Assembly: GCF_004323735.1 (NCBI RefSeq)
Contig: NZ_CP036455.1
Coordinates: 5,141,101-5,205,100, forward strand
Direction of reading: 5' to 3'
Length of the DNA stretch: 64,000 nt
DNA from: Streptomonospora litoralis
Lineage (GTDB): Bacteria > Actinomycetota > Actinomycetes > Streptosporangiales > Streptosporangiaceae
The notes beneath the pieces are model-generated. The model did no database searches. It saw nothing but the letters and a program-made list of their open reading frames with translations, and was not told where the DNA came from. The position numbers and the translations under genes are program-made. This document shows positions 50,329 through 58,260 of the stretch, one piece after another; the stretch's first letter is position 1, and the number at the start of each line of letters is the position of its first letter.

Positions 50329-51183
50329 GTGAGCACACCCCGCATCGAGACGTTTCGCGGTCGACAGCTCCGGAAGGAGTTGCACCGCCTGCGCGAGGAA
50401 GCGGGCTTCTCCACCGACGAGGTCGCTGAGAAGCTCGACTGGTCCAAGGCCAAGATCTCCCGCATCGAGACAGGCAAGTCGCGCGTAACGCCCAGTGATG
50501 TCCGTCTGCTCGTCGAGACATACGCGATCAAGGATGAGCGCGAGCGAGAAGCCCTTGTCACCCTCGCCCGCGAAGCAAGACGCAAGGGCTGGTGGCATAA
50601 CTATCCGGGCGTCTTCGCAAGCACCTACGTGGGTCTGGAAGCCGAGGCGACCTCACTGCGGACTTACGAGACCCAACTCGTCCCGGGCCTGATGCAGACG
50701 GAGCGGTACATGCGGGCACTGATACGGGCTGCCCATGCCGAGATGGCGGTGGACGAGACCGAGCAGCGAGTAAGCGCTCGAAAGGAACGCAAGGAGCTTC
50801 TTCGCCAAGAGGAACCGACTCGGTTGTGGGTGATCCTGGACGAAGCGGTCCTGCGTCGCCCTGTGGGAGGCCCAGAGGTCATGCGGGAGCAACTGGCTCA
50901 CCTCATCGAACTGAGCGAGCTTCCACAAGTCCACCTACAGGTCTTGCGGTTCGAGGCTGGCGCCCACGCGTCCATGGGTGTGTCCTTCACCATCTTGGAT
51001 ACGCCGTCGGCCAACAACACTGGGGTGGTCTTCGTGGAGCACCTCAGCGGGCACCTCTATTTGGATGATGAGCCCGATTACGGCCGGTATACCCTGGCGT
51101 TTGAACACCTGCGAGCGAAGGCCGGAGATCCTGACGACACCGTCGCCCTGATCGAGCGGTTGAGGAGCGATTTTCAGCAATGA
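50329..51183 (+). CDS. XRE-family regulator with DUF5753 domain (WhiJ-like), cassette 2
   Basis: This 284-residue protein starts at GTG 50329 after AAGGAGG. Its helix-turn-helix is at residues 12-65 (LRKELHRLREEAGFSTDEVA, EKLDWSKAKISRIETGKSRV). A DUF5753 domain follows, with EARRKGWWHNYPGVF, YETQLVPGLMQTERYMRAL, LWVILDEAVLRRPVGGPEVM and GAHASMGVSFTILD. Same length and order as the cassette 1 paralogue, but the recognition helix differs (AKISRIE against STVSRWE), in line with the different dyads. The DUF397 gene follows 16 bp downstream. Confidence 0.92.
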   Translation: MSTPRIETFRGRQLRKELHRLREEAGFSTDEVAEKLDWSKAKISRIETGKSRVTPSDVRLLVETYAIKDEREREALVTLAREARRKGWWHNYPGVFASTYVGLEAEATSLRTYETQLVPGLMQTERYMRALIRAAHAEMAVDETEQRVSARKERKELLRQEEPTRLWVILDEAVLRRPVGGPEVMREQLAHLIELSELPQVHLQVLRFEAGAHASMGVSFTILDTPSANNTGVVFVEHLSGHLYLDDEPDYGRYTLAFEHLRAKAGDPDDTVALIERLRSDFQQ

Positions 51184-51199
51184 CCAAGGGAGGCGCTGG

Positions 51200-51526
51200 A
51201 TGGCCGCGCTAAATCCACCTCACGAGTGGCACAAGAGTAGCTACAGCCAACCAGCGGGCGACAACTGCGTCGAGTGCGCCAGCGCAAGCTGGTCCACCTC
51301 CAGCTATAGCACCAACAGTGCCAACTGCGTCGAATGCACCAGCGCGACATGGGCGAAGTCCAGCTACAGCACGGCTCAGGGGCAAGACTGCGTCGAGTAC
51401 ACCCCTCTCCCCACCTCCATCGCCGTCCGGGACTCCAAGCACCCAGACGCAGGCCATCTCGACTTCCCCGGGTCCGGCTGGGCTGCCTTCCTCGGTGCGG
51501 TGAAGGACGCCGCCCTCGACGTCTGA
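51200..51526 (+). CDS. DUF397 protein with three repeat units, cassette 2
   Basis: This 108-residue protein is unusual in having the DUF397 N-terminal unit three times in a row: HKSSYSQPAGDNCVECASAS, then STSSYSTNSANCVECTSAT and AKSSYSTAQGQDCVEYTPL. The standard closing block follows (IAVRDSKHPDAGHLDFPGSG, WAAFLGAVKDA). Normal members have one unit and about 65 residues; cassette 1 has two. The ATG at 51200 follows the XRE stop by 16 bp with GGGAGG. It is the presumed partner of the XRE protein. The Cys pairs could bind metal or form disulfides. Confidence 0.93.
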   Translation: MAALNPPHEWHKSSYSQPAGDNCVECASASWSTSSYSTNSANCVECTSATWAKSSYSTAQGQDCVEYTPLPTSIAVRDSKHPDAGHLDFPGSGWAAFLGAVKDAALDV

Positions 51527-51547
51527 TCCCGCGCGCAGCAGAACCCG

Positions 51548-52300
51548 GCCCGCCGCGTCGGCCCCCGGCGGCCCGGGTCCGCTGGGCGGCCTTGTTGGTC
51601 TGCCGGGTGTCGGGCGGCCTGCGGAAAAGCAGCAGCGAGGACGGCAGTGGGCCGGGCCCGCGCCCACCGCACCGGGTGCCCGCCGGTGGCGCGCCCAGCG
51701 GAGGGCGGCGACGGCGTCGGGGCCGGCGAGACCCTCGCGTGTCCGTTAAGACGCAGGGCGGCGGAACGATCGTGGCGCTATGACGAAATCCACCGGCGTT
51801 CTTCGGGACTTTCACCACGACCACCGGCGGCAGATCCCGCCACTTCGGGTGCCGCCGCCCCGATGGGCTCATCGAACGCGTGGTTTTCGTCAGATAACGG
51901 CCCGGATCCGGTGATTTCCGCGCGTTGGATGCACCGACCGGACCGCGGCGGACCAGTGCCGCCCGCCACACGCGCCACCGGCGAGCACCCGGCCCGATGG
52001 GCGCGGGCCCGACCCCGCTGTCACCGTCGCCGCCGCTGTTCCGTGCAGGCAGCCCGCCTCCCGGCAGACCGCAAGACCGCCCAGCGGACCCGAGCCGCCC
52101 GCCACACGCGCCACCGGCGAGCACCGGAACCGACGACCGCAGGCCCGACCCCGCTGTCACCGTCGCCGCCGCTGTTCCGTGCAGGCAGCCCGCCTCCCGG
52201 CAGACCGCAAGACCGCCCAGCGGACCCGAGCCGCCGCCACCGCAGGGCCGGTCCCAGAAGTACCCAACGCCCTCGCCGCCGTCTCGACATCCCAGATTCG
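51548..52300. repeat. gene-free stretch packed with dispersed repeat modules
   Basis: From left: a minus-oriented module copy at 51548-51690; a segment at 51738-51831 homologous to 45887-45980; a half core GGTGATTTCCGCGC at 51910-51923; and two plus-oriented module copies with 136-bp period, whose parts 52007-52099 and 52143-52235 look identical over 93 bp. Frames across it (for example 51647-53800) translate to Arg/Pro-rich text without family resemblance, so I treat it as non-coding. Confidence 0.65.
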
Positions 52301-52333
52301 CGGCGAGGGCGCTCCCGCCTCCGCCCTATCCGC

Positions 52334-53521
52334 TCAGCCGGGCAGCTCCGCCTCGATGAGGTCGGCAGCATGCGACGTGCCCGAAGCCTGGAGCCGGGCG
52401 CTGATCTCGGCCAGGCGCCCGGCGGTCTCCGGGTCGGATGTCAGTTCCAGCAGCGTGGAGCGCAGCACCTCGGCGGTGGCGTCGGCGGTGTCGATGCGGC
52501 GGGCGACGCCCAACTCCTGCAAGCGGTCGGCGTTGTCGAACTGGTCGACGGCCTGCGGCACCGCGATCATCGGCGTCCCGGTGTACAGCCCCTCGCCGGA
52601 CCCGCCCATCCCCGCGTGCGTCACGAACGCGTCGGCCCGGTGCAGCACGGACAACTGCGGCACCCAGGAGTGGACCTCGACGTTGTCCGGGATCTCGCCC
52701 AGCTCGGCAGGGTCGACGAACTTGCCGACCTGGAGCACCACGTGCCACCCCGGCAGGTCGCCGAAGGCCCGCAGGCACTCGCGGTAGAAGGCGGGCCGGT
52801 TGGTGTAGGCGGAGCCCAGGGACACCAGCAACACCTTCTCCGCGTCCCGCGTGACTTCCGCTCCCTCGGGCCGCGTCCATTCGCCCTGGTCGGCGCGGTC
52901 ACCCAGGCACGGGCCGACGAAGGTGACCGTGTCGGCGACGGTGTCGGCGAACGGCTGCATCTCGCGCGGCACCATCGCCAGGGCGCGGGCGGGCTTGCCC
53001 GCGAAGGAGGTGTGGTCGAGTTCGTGGACCCCGTTCTCCGCCAGCCAGGCGTCGAACTTGGCGAAGTGCTCGTCGGCGCCCGGCTGCGCGCGCAGCCAGC
53101 CCATGACCGTCTCGTCGTAGTCGGCCCAGGCGACATAGCTGGGCGAGAGCTGCACAGCCGGGATGCCCCAGTTGATCCCCAGGACACGGGCGCTGTAGCC
53201 GCCGATGTCGTAGAGGAACACGTCGGGGCGGTCGTGCTCATAGGCGGCGCGGATGGTGGGCAGGCTGCTGATGGCGTCGTCGAGGAAGATGTCCATCCCC
53301 TTGACGGGATCGTCGGTCCACTCCCCGTCCTCGGTGGGCAGGGTGGTGGTGAACGGGACCAGCTCGGCGCCGGTGTCGGTGATCAGGTCGGACATAACGG
53401 GATCGTTCGCATAGGTGACGCGGTGGCCGCGCCACACCAGTTCCCGGATGATCTCCAGGCTGGGCAGCACGTGGCTGACGGCGGGGACGCCGACCATGGC
53501 GATATGGGCACGACGGTTCAA
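52334..53521 (-). CDS. macrolide-type glycosyltransferase (GT1, MGT family)
   Basis: This 395-residue enzyme is of the GT-B fold. The N-terminal domain begins RAHIAMVGVPAVSHVLPSLE with the catalytic His about residue 17, then GAELVPFTTTLP. The nucleotide-sugar domain has VLLVSLGSAYTNRPAFYREC, VEVHSWVPQLSVLHRADAFV and the donor motif THAGMGGSGEGLYTGTPMIA, PQAVDQFDNADRLQELG. It is closest in pattern to OleD/MgtA-type enzymes that glucosylate macrolides and other aromatics, giving self-resistance or detoxification. No biosynthetic cluster accompanies it. Confidence 0.92.
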   Translation of the reverse strand: MNRRAHIAMVGVPAVSHVLPSLEIIRELVWRGHRVTYANDPVMSDLITDTGAELVPFTTTLPTEDGEWTDDPVKGMDIFLDDAISSLPTIRAAYEHDRPDVFLYDIGGYSARVLGINWGIPAVQLSPSYVAWADYDETVMGWLRAQPGADEHFAKFDAWLAENGVHELDHTSFAGKPARALAMVPREMQPFADTVADTVTFVGPCLGDRADQGEWTRPEGAEVTRDAEKVLLVSLGSAYTNRPAFYRECLRAFGDLPGWHVVLQVGKFVDPAELGEIPDNVEVHSWVPQLSVLHRADAFVTHAGMGGSGEGLYTGTPMIAVPQAVDQFDNADRLQELGVARRIDTADATAEVLRSTLLELTSDPETAGRLAEISARLQASGTSHAADLIEAELPG

Positions 53522-53784
53522 GGGACTTCTCCAGATTCAGCGGCTGTCGGTCAGGGGCTGCGGGTAGGACTCACCGGCACCGCGCCCCGGGCGGGACGGG
53601 TGCTCCACGCGGCGCGCGCCGGGCTTCTCAGCCGTAGATCTGGTGGAAGTACATACGGAAACGCTAGCCGTTGCCGTCCGGCGGCGCATGCGAATTTCGG
53701 CGGGGTGTGGACGAGCGACCTCGCGTCCGGTCCGCCGAGCGCCCGACGCATGTGGTCGCAGCCCGACCGCAGCCCGACCGTTGA

Positions 53785-53802
53785 CCTCAAGCAAAGTTGA
53801 GG
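53785..53802. promoter_or_regulatory. SoxR/MerR-type operator upstream of the SnoaL-like gene
   Basis: CCTCAAGCAAAGTTGAGG is an 18-bp dyad fitting the SoxR-type box CCTCAAG-N4-TTGAGG except for one spacing base. It lies within TTGAC...GAATAG, 16 bp before the ATG at 53819. Redox or xenobiotic activation by a MerR-family protein encoded elsewhere is likely. Confidence 0.6.
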
Positions 53803-53818
53803 GAATAGCTTCGGCGCC

Positions 53819-54256
53819 ATGGACACTACGGCGAAGACATCCGGAACAGCCGAGGACGAGCGCTCGATCCGGGACCTGGTCGCCCAATCCGAACGGTTGC
53901 AGAACGATGCGGCGGCGCTGCCCCGCCTGCACACCGACGAGGCGGTGATCGTGAACATCGCCGGGCGCCGCCTCTTCGGTAGGCGGGCGTTCGCCGAGGC
54001 GATGGGCGCGGCCGTGGCCTCCCCGCTCGGCGATGTGCGGACCCGCCTGGAGGTCGTGGACATCCGCTTCGCGGCGGACGACGTGGCTCTCGTCAGCTGC
54101 GTCAAGCGCGTTCACGACGGCCGGTCCGGCGCGGAGGAGGTGGACGCGCTTCCGTCATCCGGGGCGCTCACCTATGTGCTGACCAGGGACGACGACTCGT
54201 GGCGGATCGCGCTCGCGCAGACGACCCCCGTCCGGCACGCCGGCGGTGACTCGTAG
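53819..54256 (+). CDS. SgcJ/EcaC-type (SnoaL-like, NTF2 fold) protein
   Basis: This 145-residue protein has the NTF2-like cone fold pattern: RSIRDLVAQSERLQNDAAAL, LHTDEAVIVNIAGRRLFGRR, FAEAMGAAVASPLGDVRTRL and a closing SGALTYVLTRDDDSWRIALA. It belongs to the SgcJ/EcaC group, small proteins of unsettled enzymatic role often found with redox or detoxification genes. The MerR/SoxR-type box in its promoter supports a stress role. It is a single gene; the stop is followed by a gene relic. Confidence 0.85.
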   Translation: MDTTAKTSGTAEDERSIRDLVAQSERLQNDAAALPRLHTDEAVIVNIAGRRLFGRRAFAEAMGAAVASPLGDVRTRLEVVDIRFAADDVALVSCVKRVHDGRSGAEEVDALPSSGALTYVLTRDDDSWRIALAQTTPVRHAGGDS

Positions 54257-54304
54257 CGGGCGCTGCGCGGCCGCCGGTCCGCGATCGGGCCGGTGGGCTG
54301 CGCC

Positions 54305-54352
54305 GGTGGTCAGCCGGCGCTCGTGCCACTCGACCACCTCGGGCAGCGCGGA
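54305..54352 (-). pseudogene. short relic of a spermidine-synthase-like gene
   Basis: Read on the minus strand this gives SALPEVVEWHERRLTTG, nearly the same as ALPEVIEWHERGLIPAG in the intact gene at 55368-56093. The nucleotide match GCTCGTGCCACTCGA is exact, and only a few substitutions follow. Nothing homologous continues on either side. It looks like the remains of a partial duplication about 1.4 kb from its parent. 54257-54509 otherwise shows no element. Confidence 0.5.
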
Positions 54353-54509
54353 CGGCCGCCGGAAAGTTGGGGAGACGTCGCGCTTGGCCATGCCCGGCCT
54401 CTCCCCGTGCGGTGCCTGTGGACGGACTTGCCGGGGCTTCGGCGGGGTCGTTGAATGGTCTGGACACCGCCGTCCCCGCCCGCTCCGGGCGCCCGTAGGA
54501 AGCAGGACC

Positions 54510-55331
54510 ATGTCCTCGGAGACCCCCGCAACGCCCGATGCGCCCGCCCCCGGGCTCGACACCTCCATCCCGCACAACGCCCGCATCTGGAACTACTGGC
54601 TCGGCGGCAAGGACAACTACGCCGCCGACCGCGAGATGGGCGAGCAGATCCGCTCGTTCTTCCCCGAGATCGTCGACAACGCGGTAGCCGACCGCGGCTT
54701 CCTCGCGCGCAGCGTCGACCACCTCGCGCGGGAGCGGGGCGTGCGCCAGTTTCTCGACATCGGCACGGGACTGCCGACCCGCAACAACACCCACGAGGTC
54801 GCCCAGGCCGCGGCCCCCGAGGCGCGCGTGGTTTACGTCGACAACGACCCGCTCGTGCTCGTGCACGCCCGCGCCCTGCTCACCAGCACCCAGGAGGGCG
54901 CCACCGACTACATCGGCGCCGACCTGCGCGACCCCGAGACGATCCTGGCGGCCGCCGGCAGGACCCTGGACCTGGCGCAGCCGGTGGCCCTGATGCTGCT
55001 GGGTGTGGTCAACTTCGTCGCCGACGACGCCGAGGTCCGCTCCATCCTGGACCGGCTGCTGGGCGCGCTGGCCCCGGGCAGCTACCTCGTGGTCTCCCAC
55101 CCCACCGACGACCTCGACCCGGAACGCGCCCACCAGGTGGCCGCGGCGTGGAACGAACGGGGCACGCCCAAGCTCACGATCCGCTCTGCGGCACGAATCG
55201 AGGCGCTGTTCGACGGCCTGGAACCGCTGGAGCCGGGCGTGGTCTCGTGCTCGCTGTGGCGCCCGGGAACGATCGATGCCGACCGGATCAGCCCGGTCGC
55301 CGAGTACGGCGGCGTGGCCCGGAAGGGCTGA
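54510..55331 (+). CDS. SAM-dependent methyltransferase, DUF574 family
   Basis: This 273-residue protein starts at ATG 54510, after AGGAAGCAGGA. The DUF574 signature ARIWNYWLGGKDNYAADR is near residues 24-41, then the SAM motif VRQFLDIGTGLPTRNNTHEV, VVYVDNDPLVLVHARALL with the acidic end of strand 2, and GSYLVVSHPTDD. The family is very common and expanded in streptomycetes and relatives; methyl acceptors are unknown. It converges on the spermidine-synthase-like gene. Confidence 0.92.
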   Translation: MSSETPATPDAPAPGLDTSIPHNARIWNYWLGGKDNYAADREMGEQIRSFFPEIVDNAVADRGFLARSVDHLARERGVRQFLDIGTGLPTRNNTHEVAQAAAPEARVVYVDNDPLVLVHARALLTSTQEGATDYIGADLRDPETILAAAGRTLDLAQPVALMLLGVVNFVADDAEVRSILDRLLGALAPGSYLVVSHPTDDLDPERAHQVAAAWNERGTPKLTIRSAARIEALFDGLEPLEPGVVSCSLWRPGTIDADRISPVAEYGGVARKG

Positions 55332-55367
55332 CCCGAGGCCCCGCCCCCGTCCGCGCGGCTGCGGCGT

Positions 55368-56093
55368 TCAGGCGGCGGGTGTCCGGGCGATGTAGACGGT
55401 GTTGGCGGCGTCGCGCTCCTGCAGCGGGTTGGGGAAGGTGACGACCTCGGCGCGCACCCCGGTGAAAACCTCGCCCAGCTCGGCCGAGAACGCCTCGTCC
55501 GGGGGATCGTTGGACCACAGGGCGAAGACCCCGCCCGGGTGCAGGAAGCGCCTCAGGCGGCGCAGGCCCGCCGCCCGGTAGAACTCGGCGTGGCCTTCGC
55601 GGAGCAGGTGGCCCGGCGAGTGGTCGATGTCCACGAGCACCGCGTGGAAGCGGCGGCCGGCGGACAGGGGGTCGAGGCCCTCTTCGGAGTCGGCCATGGC
55701 GAAGAAGTCGCCCTGGACGAACCGGCACCGCGGGTCGGCCGTCAACTGCGGACCGGCGGGGATCAGCCCGCGCTCGTGCCACTCGATCACCTCGGGCAGC
55801 GCTTCGACGACCACCGTCGAGGCCACCCCCGGATGATCGAGGACCGCCCGCGCCGTGTACCCCAGCCCGAGGCCGCCCACCGCGACGTCGGCACGCTCAT
55901 CGTGCGGCGTCTCGGCGAGGGCGAGTCGGGCCATCTCCACCTCGGCCACGGTGAACAGGCTCGACATGAGGAACTCGTCGCCGAGCTTGATCTCGTGCAC
56001 GTCGGCGGCGCAGACCGGATCCCACCGGCGGCGCAGCACAAGCTCGCCCATCGGAGTCGGGCGCCAGTCCAGTTCCTCGAAGCGCAGCCCCAT
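55368..56093 (-). CDS. spermidine-synthase-like methyltransferase-fold protein
   Basis: This 241-residue protein starts at ATG 56093 with GGGAGG nearby. It has a Rossmann-type core: ADVAVGGLGLGYTARAVLDH (glycine motif), STVVVEALPEVIEWHERGLI (acidic residue after strand 2), RCRFVQGDFFAMAD and FHAVLVDIDHSPGHLL. These resemble spermidine synthases, but the polyamine-specific residues cannot be verified. The N-terminal MGLRFEELDWRPTPMGELVL is typical of an actinobacterial subgroup annotated as spermidine synthase. A fragment of a second copy lies at 54305. Confidence 0.78.
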   Translation of the reverse strand: MGLRFEELDWRPTPMGELVLRRRWDPVCAADVHEIKLGDEFLMSSLFTVAEVEMARLALAETPHDERADVAVGGLGLGYTARAVLDHPGVASTVVVEALPEVIEWHERGLIPAGPQLTADPRCRFVQGDFFAMADSEEGLDPLSAGRRFHAVLVDIDHSPGHLLREGHAEFYRAAGLRRLRRFLHPGGVFALWSNDPPDEAFSAELGEVFTGVRAEVVTFPNPLQERDAANTVYIARTPAA

Positions 56094-56402
56094 CGGGTCG
56101 TCCTCCCTTGCCGTCGACTGCCGCCGCCCGGTTTCGACCGCGTCCGTCATCCGCGCAGTCGGCGGGCCGCGGCGGTCCCCGCACCCCCACACTGGCATGC
56201 CTGCGGCCGACGCCGGACCCGATCGCGCCGATAACCGGCGGAACAGGGCGTCCGAGCGGATGGTGGCCGCCTACGATTCCTTGCGGCGAGCCGGCGCGGC
56301 CGCACCTGCCGCGGCTTCCTGCGCGGCCAGGAAGGCCGATCGCGGACGGAAAACGACCGCGATTCCCCGTAACTTCGTTGCCACGTCGAAAGGAGAGAAC
56401 CC
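56094..56402. other. 309-bp divergent intergenic region
   Basis: It lies between the divergent spermidine-synthase-like and NmrA-like genes and must contain both promoters. GAAAGGAGAGAACCC just before 56403 is the ribosome site of the latter. I see no dyad, repeat or coding frame that stands out. Confidence 0.4.
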
Positions 56403-57227
56403 ATGACCATCCTCGTGACCGGCGCCACCGGCAACGTCGGGCGCCCTCTCGTCGGACAGCTGCTGGCCGACGGGCACCGCGTGCGCGCGCTGACGCGCAA
56501 TCCCGCCACGGCGGGCCTACCGGACGGCGCCGAGGTCGTCGCCGGTGATCTGGCGGACACCGCGTCCCTGAGCGAGATGTTCACCGGAGTCACGGCGGCG
56601 CACCTGATCAGCTTCGCCGGAGACGACTACGCGCCACTGGACAACGGCGGAGCGATCGTGGAGCTGGCACAGCGGGCGGGGACGCGCAGGGTCAGTGTGC
56701 TCAAGGGCGACACGGACAAGACCGACCTGGATCTGGCCGTCGAGGCGAGCGACCTGGAGTGGGCGGCCCTCGCGCCGGTGGAGTTCATGTCCAACACCCT
56801 CGAATGGGCCGACGCCGTGCGCGAAACGGGCGTCGTGCGCGACGGCTTCGCCAGGATGAAGAGCGCGATGGTGCACGACGCGGATGTGGCCGCGGTCGCG
56901 GCCGCCGTCCTCACGGGTGCGGGCCATGCCGGCCGCGAGTACTGGCTGACCGGGCCGCAGGCGCTGACCCCGCCGGAGAAGGTGCGGGTGATCGGCGAGG
57001 CCCTCGGGCGCGACGTGCGATTCGCGGAGCTCAGCCAGGACGAGATGGTCGCGCGGTGGCGCGAGCAGGGATTCGGCGACTCCGACATCGAGTTCTTCCT
57101 GTGGATGCGCGCCGACCCGCCGGAGGCCGGCTACACGGTCCTGCCCACAGTGGAGGAGGTCACCGGCCGCCCGGCTCGCGACTTCACCCGATGGGTGCGA
57201 GAGAACGCGGCCGCGTTCGGCGGATGA
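56403..57227 (+). CDS. NmrA-like NAD(P)-binding protein (atypical SDR)
   Basis: This 274-residue protein has the nucleotide motif ILVTGATGNVGRPLVGQLLA at residues 3-22, then VRALTRNPATAGLPDGAEVV, GDLADTASLSEMFTGVTAAH, and a C-terminal EYWLTGPQALTPPEKVRVIG, typical of the NmrA/azoreductase-like atypical SDRs. The catalytic Tyr-X3-Lys is absent, so it may be a redox sensor, an azoreductase or a nucleotide-binding regulator. A perfect Shine-Dalgarno (AAAGGAGAG) precedes the ATG. A small frame follows 19 bp downstream. Confidence 0.88.
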   Translation: MTILVTGATGNVGRPLVGQLLADGHRVRALTRNPATAGLPDGAEVVAGDLADTASLSEMFTGVTAAHLISFAGDDYAPLDNGGAIVELAQRAGTRRVSVLKGDTDKTDLDLAVEASDLEWAALAPVEFMSNTLEWADAVRETGVVRDGFARMKSAMVHDADVAAVAAAVLTGAGHAGREYWLTGPQALTPPEKVRVIGEALGRDVRFAELSQDEMVARWREQGFGDSDIEFFLWMRADPPEAGYTVLPTVEEVTGRPARDFTRWVRENAAAFGG

Positions 57228-57246
57228 GGGCGCGGGGAGCGATCCC

Positions 57247-57426
57247 GTGCGCCTGGTCGAAACCCGCGGCGAGGACGCCCGCGCCGCCCTCAAGACCTTC
57301 GCCGACGAGATCGCCCGCGGCCGCCGGCTGCAGACCCCGCCCGGCGCCCCGGTCCACGAGTTCGCCGCCGACCTGCCCGAGCACCCGGTCTTCGAGATCG
57401 TCCGAGAAGCGCCGGGCAGCCGGTAG
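57247..57426 (+). CDS. possible 59-residue protein after the NmrA-like gene
   Basis: GTG 57247 with GGGGAGC nearby opens a frame of 59 codons: a segment with RALKTFADEI-like character (ARAALKTFADEIARGRRLQ), then PPGAPVHEFAADLPEHP and VFEIVREAPGSR. The amino acid mix is balanced and the frame is the one of three with normal codon positions for this genome, so it may be real. I know no family. It may be the tail of a lost gene. Confidence 0.4.
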   Translation: MRLVETRGEDARAALKTFADEIARGRRLQTPPGAPVHEFAADLPEHPVFEIVREAPGSR

Positions 57427-57492
57427 GGCTCCTCACCGGATGCGTTCGCCAAAGGCGACCGCGGCCGGCCGCGGCAGGGGCCGCGCCGGGCG

Positions 57493-58254
57493 TCAGGAAC
57501 GCCGGCGCAGCACGTAGCCCGCGTAGCCGTAGTCGCCGCCGTGGGCGCGCCGCAGGTCGATCTCGCGCTGCTGCGCCGCCCCGGCCCGCACCATGGCCTC
57601 GTCACCGGGGTCGATGGCGGCCACGCGCCGCTCCAGGACGGTGTAGTACTCGTCGAACCAGTCCCGGTCAGGCAGCAGGTAGACGGCCTCCACCGTGTAG
57701 CCGGCGGCGGTGGCCGCCGCGACGTTCTCGGCCGTGCTGCGCAGCGGGTACATCTCGTCCCAGAACTCGCGCGCCTGTGGTGCGGGCCGGTCGGTGGTCC
57801 ACCCGCACTCGGTGACGACCAGGGCGCCGCCCGGCGCGAGCAGGCGCCGCCACTGCCGCAGCGCGCTGTCGAAGCCGATGTTGTACGCCGCCCCCTCCGA
57901 CCACACCAGGTCGAAGGCCCCGTCGGGGTAGGCCAGGTCGTCGATGGAGCGGGCCTCGGTGCGGATCCGGTCGCCTATACCCGCCGACGCTGCGGCGTCG
58001 CGCAGTTCCCCGAGGAACGGTTCGTAGATGTCGACGGCCGTGATCTCGGCCGCGTCGGTCTCCTCGGCAAGCACGAGGGTCGCCGCCCCGCTGCCGCACC
58101 CGAGGTCGGCCACGCGGGGACGCGGGGGCAGCGGCCCGGCCAGGGACAGCAGGAGCCGCGTAGTCTCCGCGGATCCCGGCCCGTGGTGCCGCATGCCGTG
58201 GTGGAGGCGCAGCGACGCCTGCAGGAACGGGTCGTCGATGTCGGTGAGGTCCAT
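57493..58254 (-). CDS. class I SAM-dependent methyltransferase
   Basis: This protein of about 253 residues has motif I RVADLGCGSGAATLVLAEET, then ITAVDIYEPFLGELRDAAAS (acidic end of strand 2), AYPDGAFDLVWSEGAAYNIG (motif post-II) and LAPGGALVVTECGWTT. This is a UbiE/COQ5-like or arsenite-methyltransferase-like core, without visible extra domain. ATG 58254 is preferred, with GTG 58260 as an alternative. A 16-bp palindrome, CCGCGGCCGGCCGCGG (57459), lies past its end. Substrate not inferable. Confidence 0.88.
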   Translation of the reverse strand: MDLTDIDDPFLQASLRLHHGMRHHGPGSAETTRLLLSLAGPLPPRPRVADLGCGSGAATLVLAEETDAAEITAVDIYEPFLGELRDAAASAGIGDRIRTEARSIDDLAYPDGAFDLVWSEGAAYNIGFDSALRQWRRLLAPGGALVVTECGWTTDRPAPQAREFWDEMYPLRSTAENVAAATAAGYTVEAVYLLPDRDWFDEYYTVLERRVAAIDPGDEAMVRAGAAQQREIDLRRAHGGDYGYAGYVLRRRS

Positions 58255-58260
58255 GGTCAC

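Noticed and set aside
51958-52235. CRISPR array
   Set aside because: Only two long units with a 136-bp period, with no short direct repeats or unique spacers and no cas genes.
51647-53800. 717-codon plus-strand frame covering the repeat stretch and antisense to the glycosyltransferase
   Set aside because: It has no family resemblance, biased Arg/Val/Gly composition and no ribosome site, and the minus strand holds an unmistakable glycosyltransferase.
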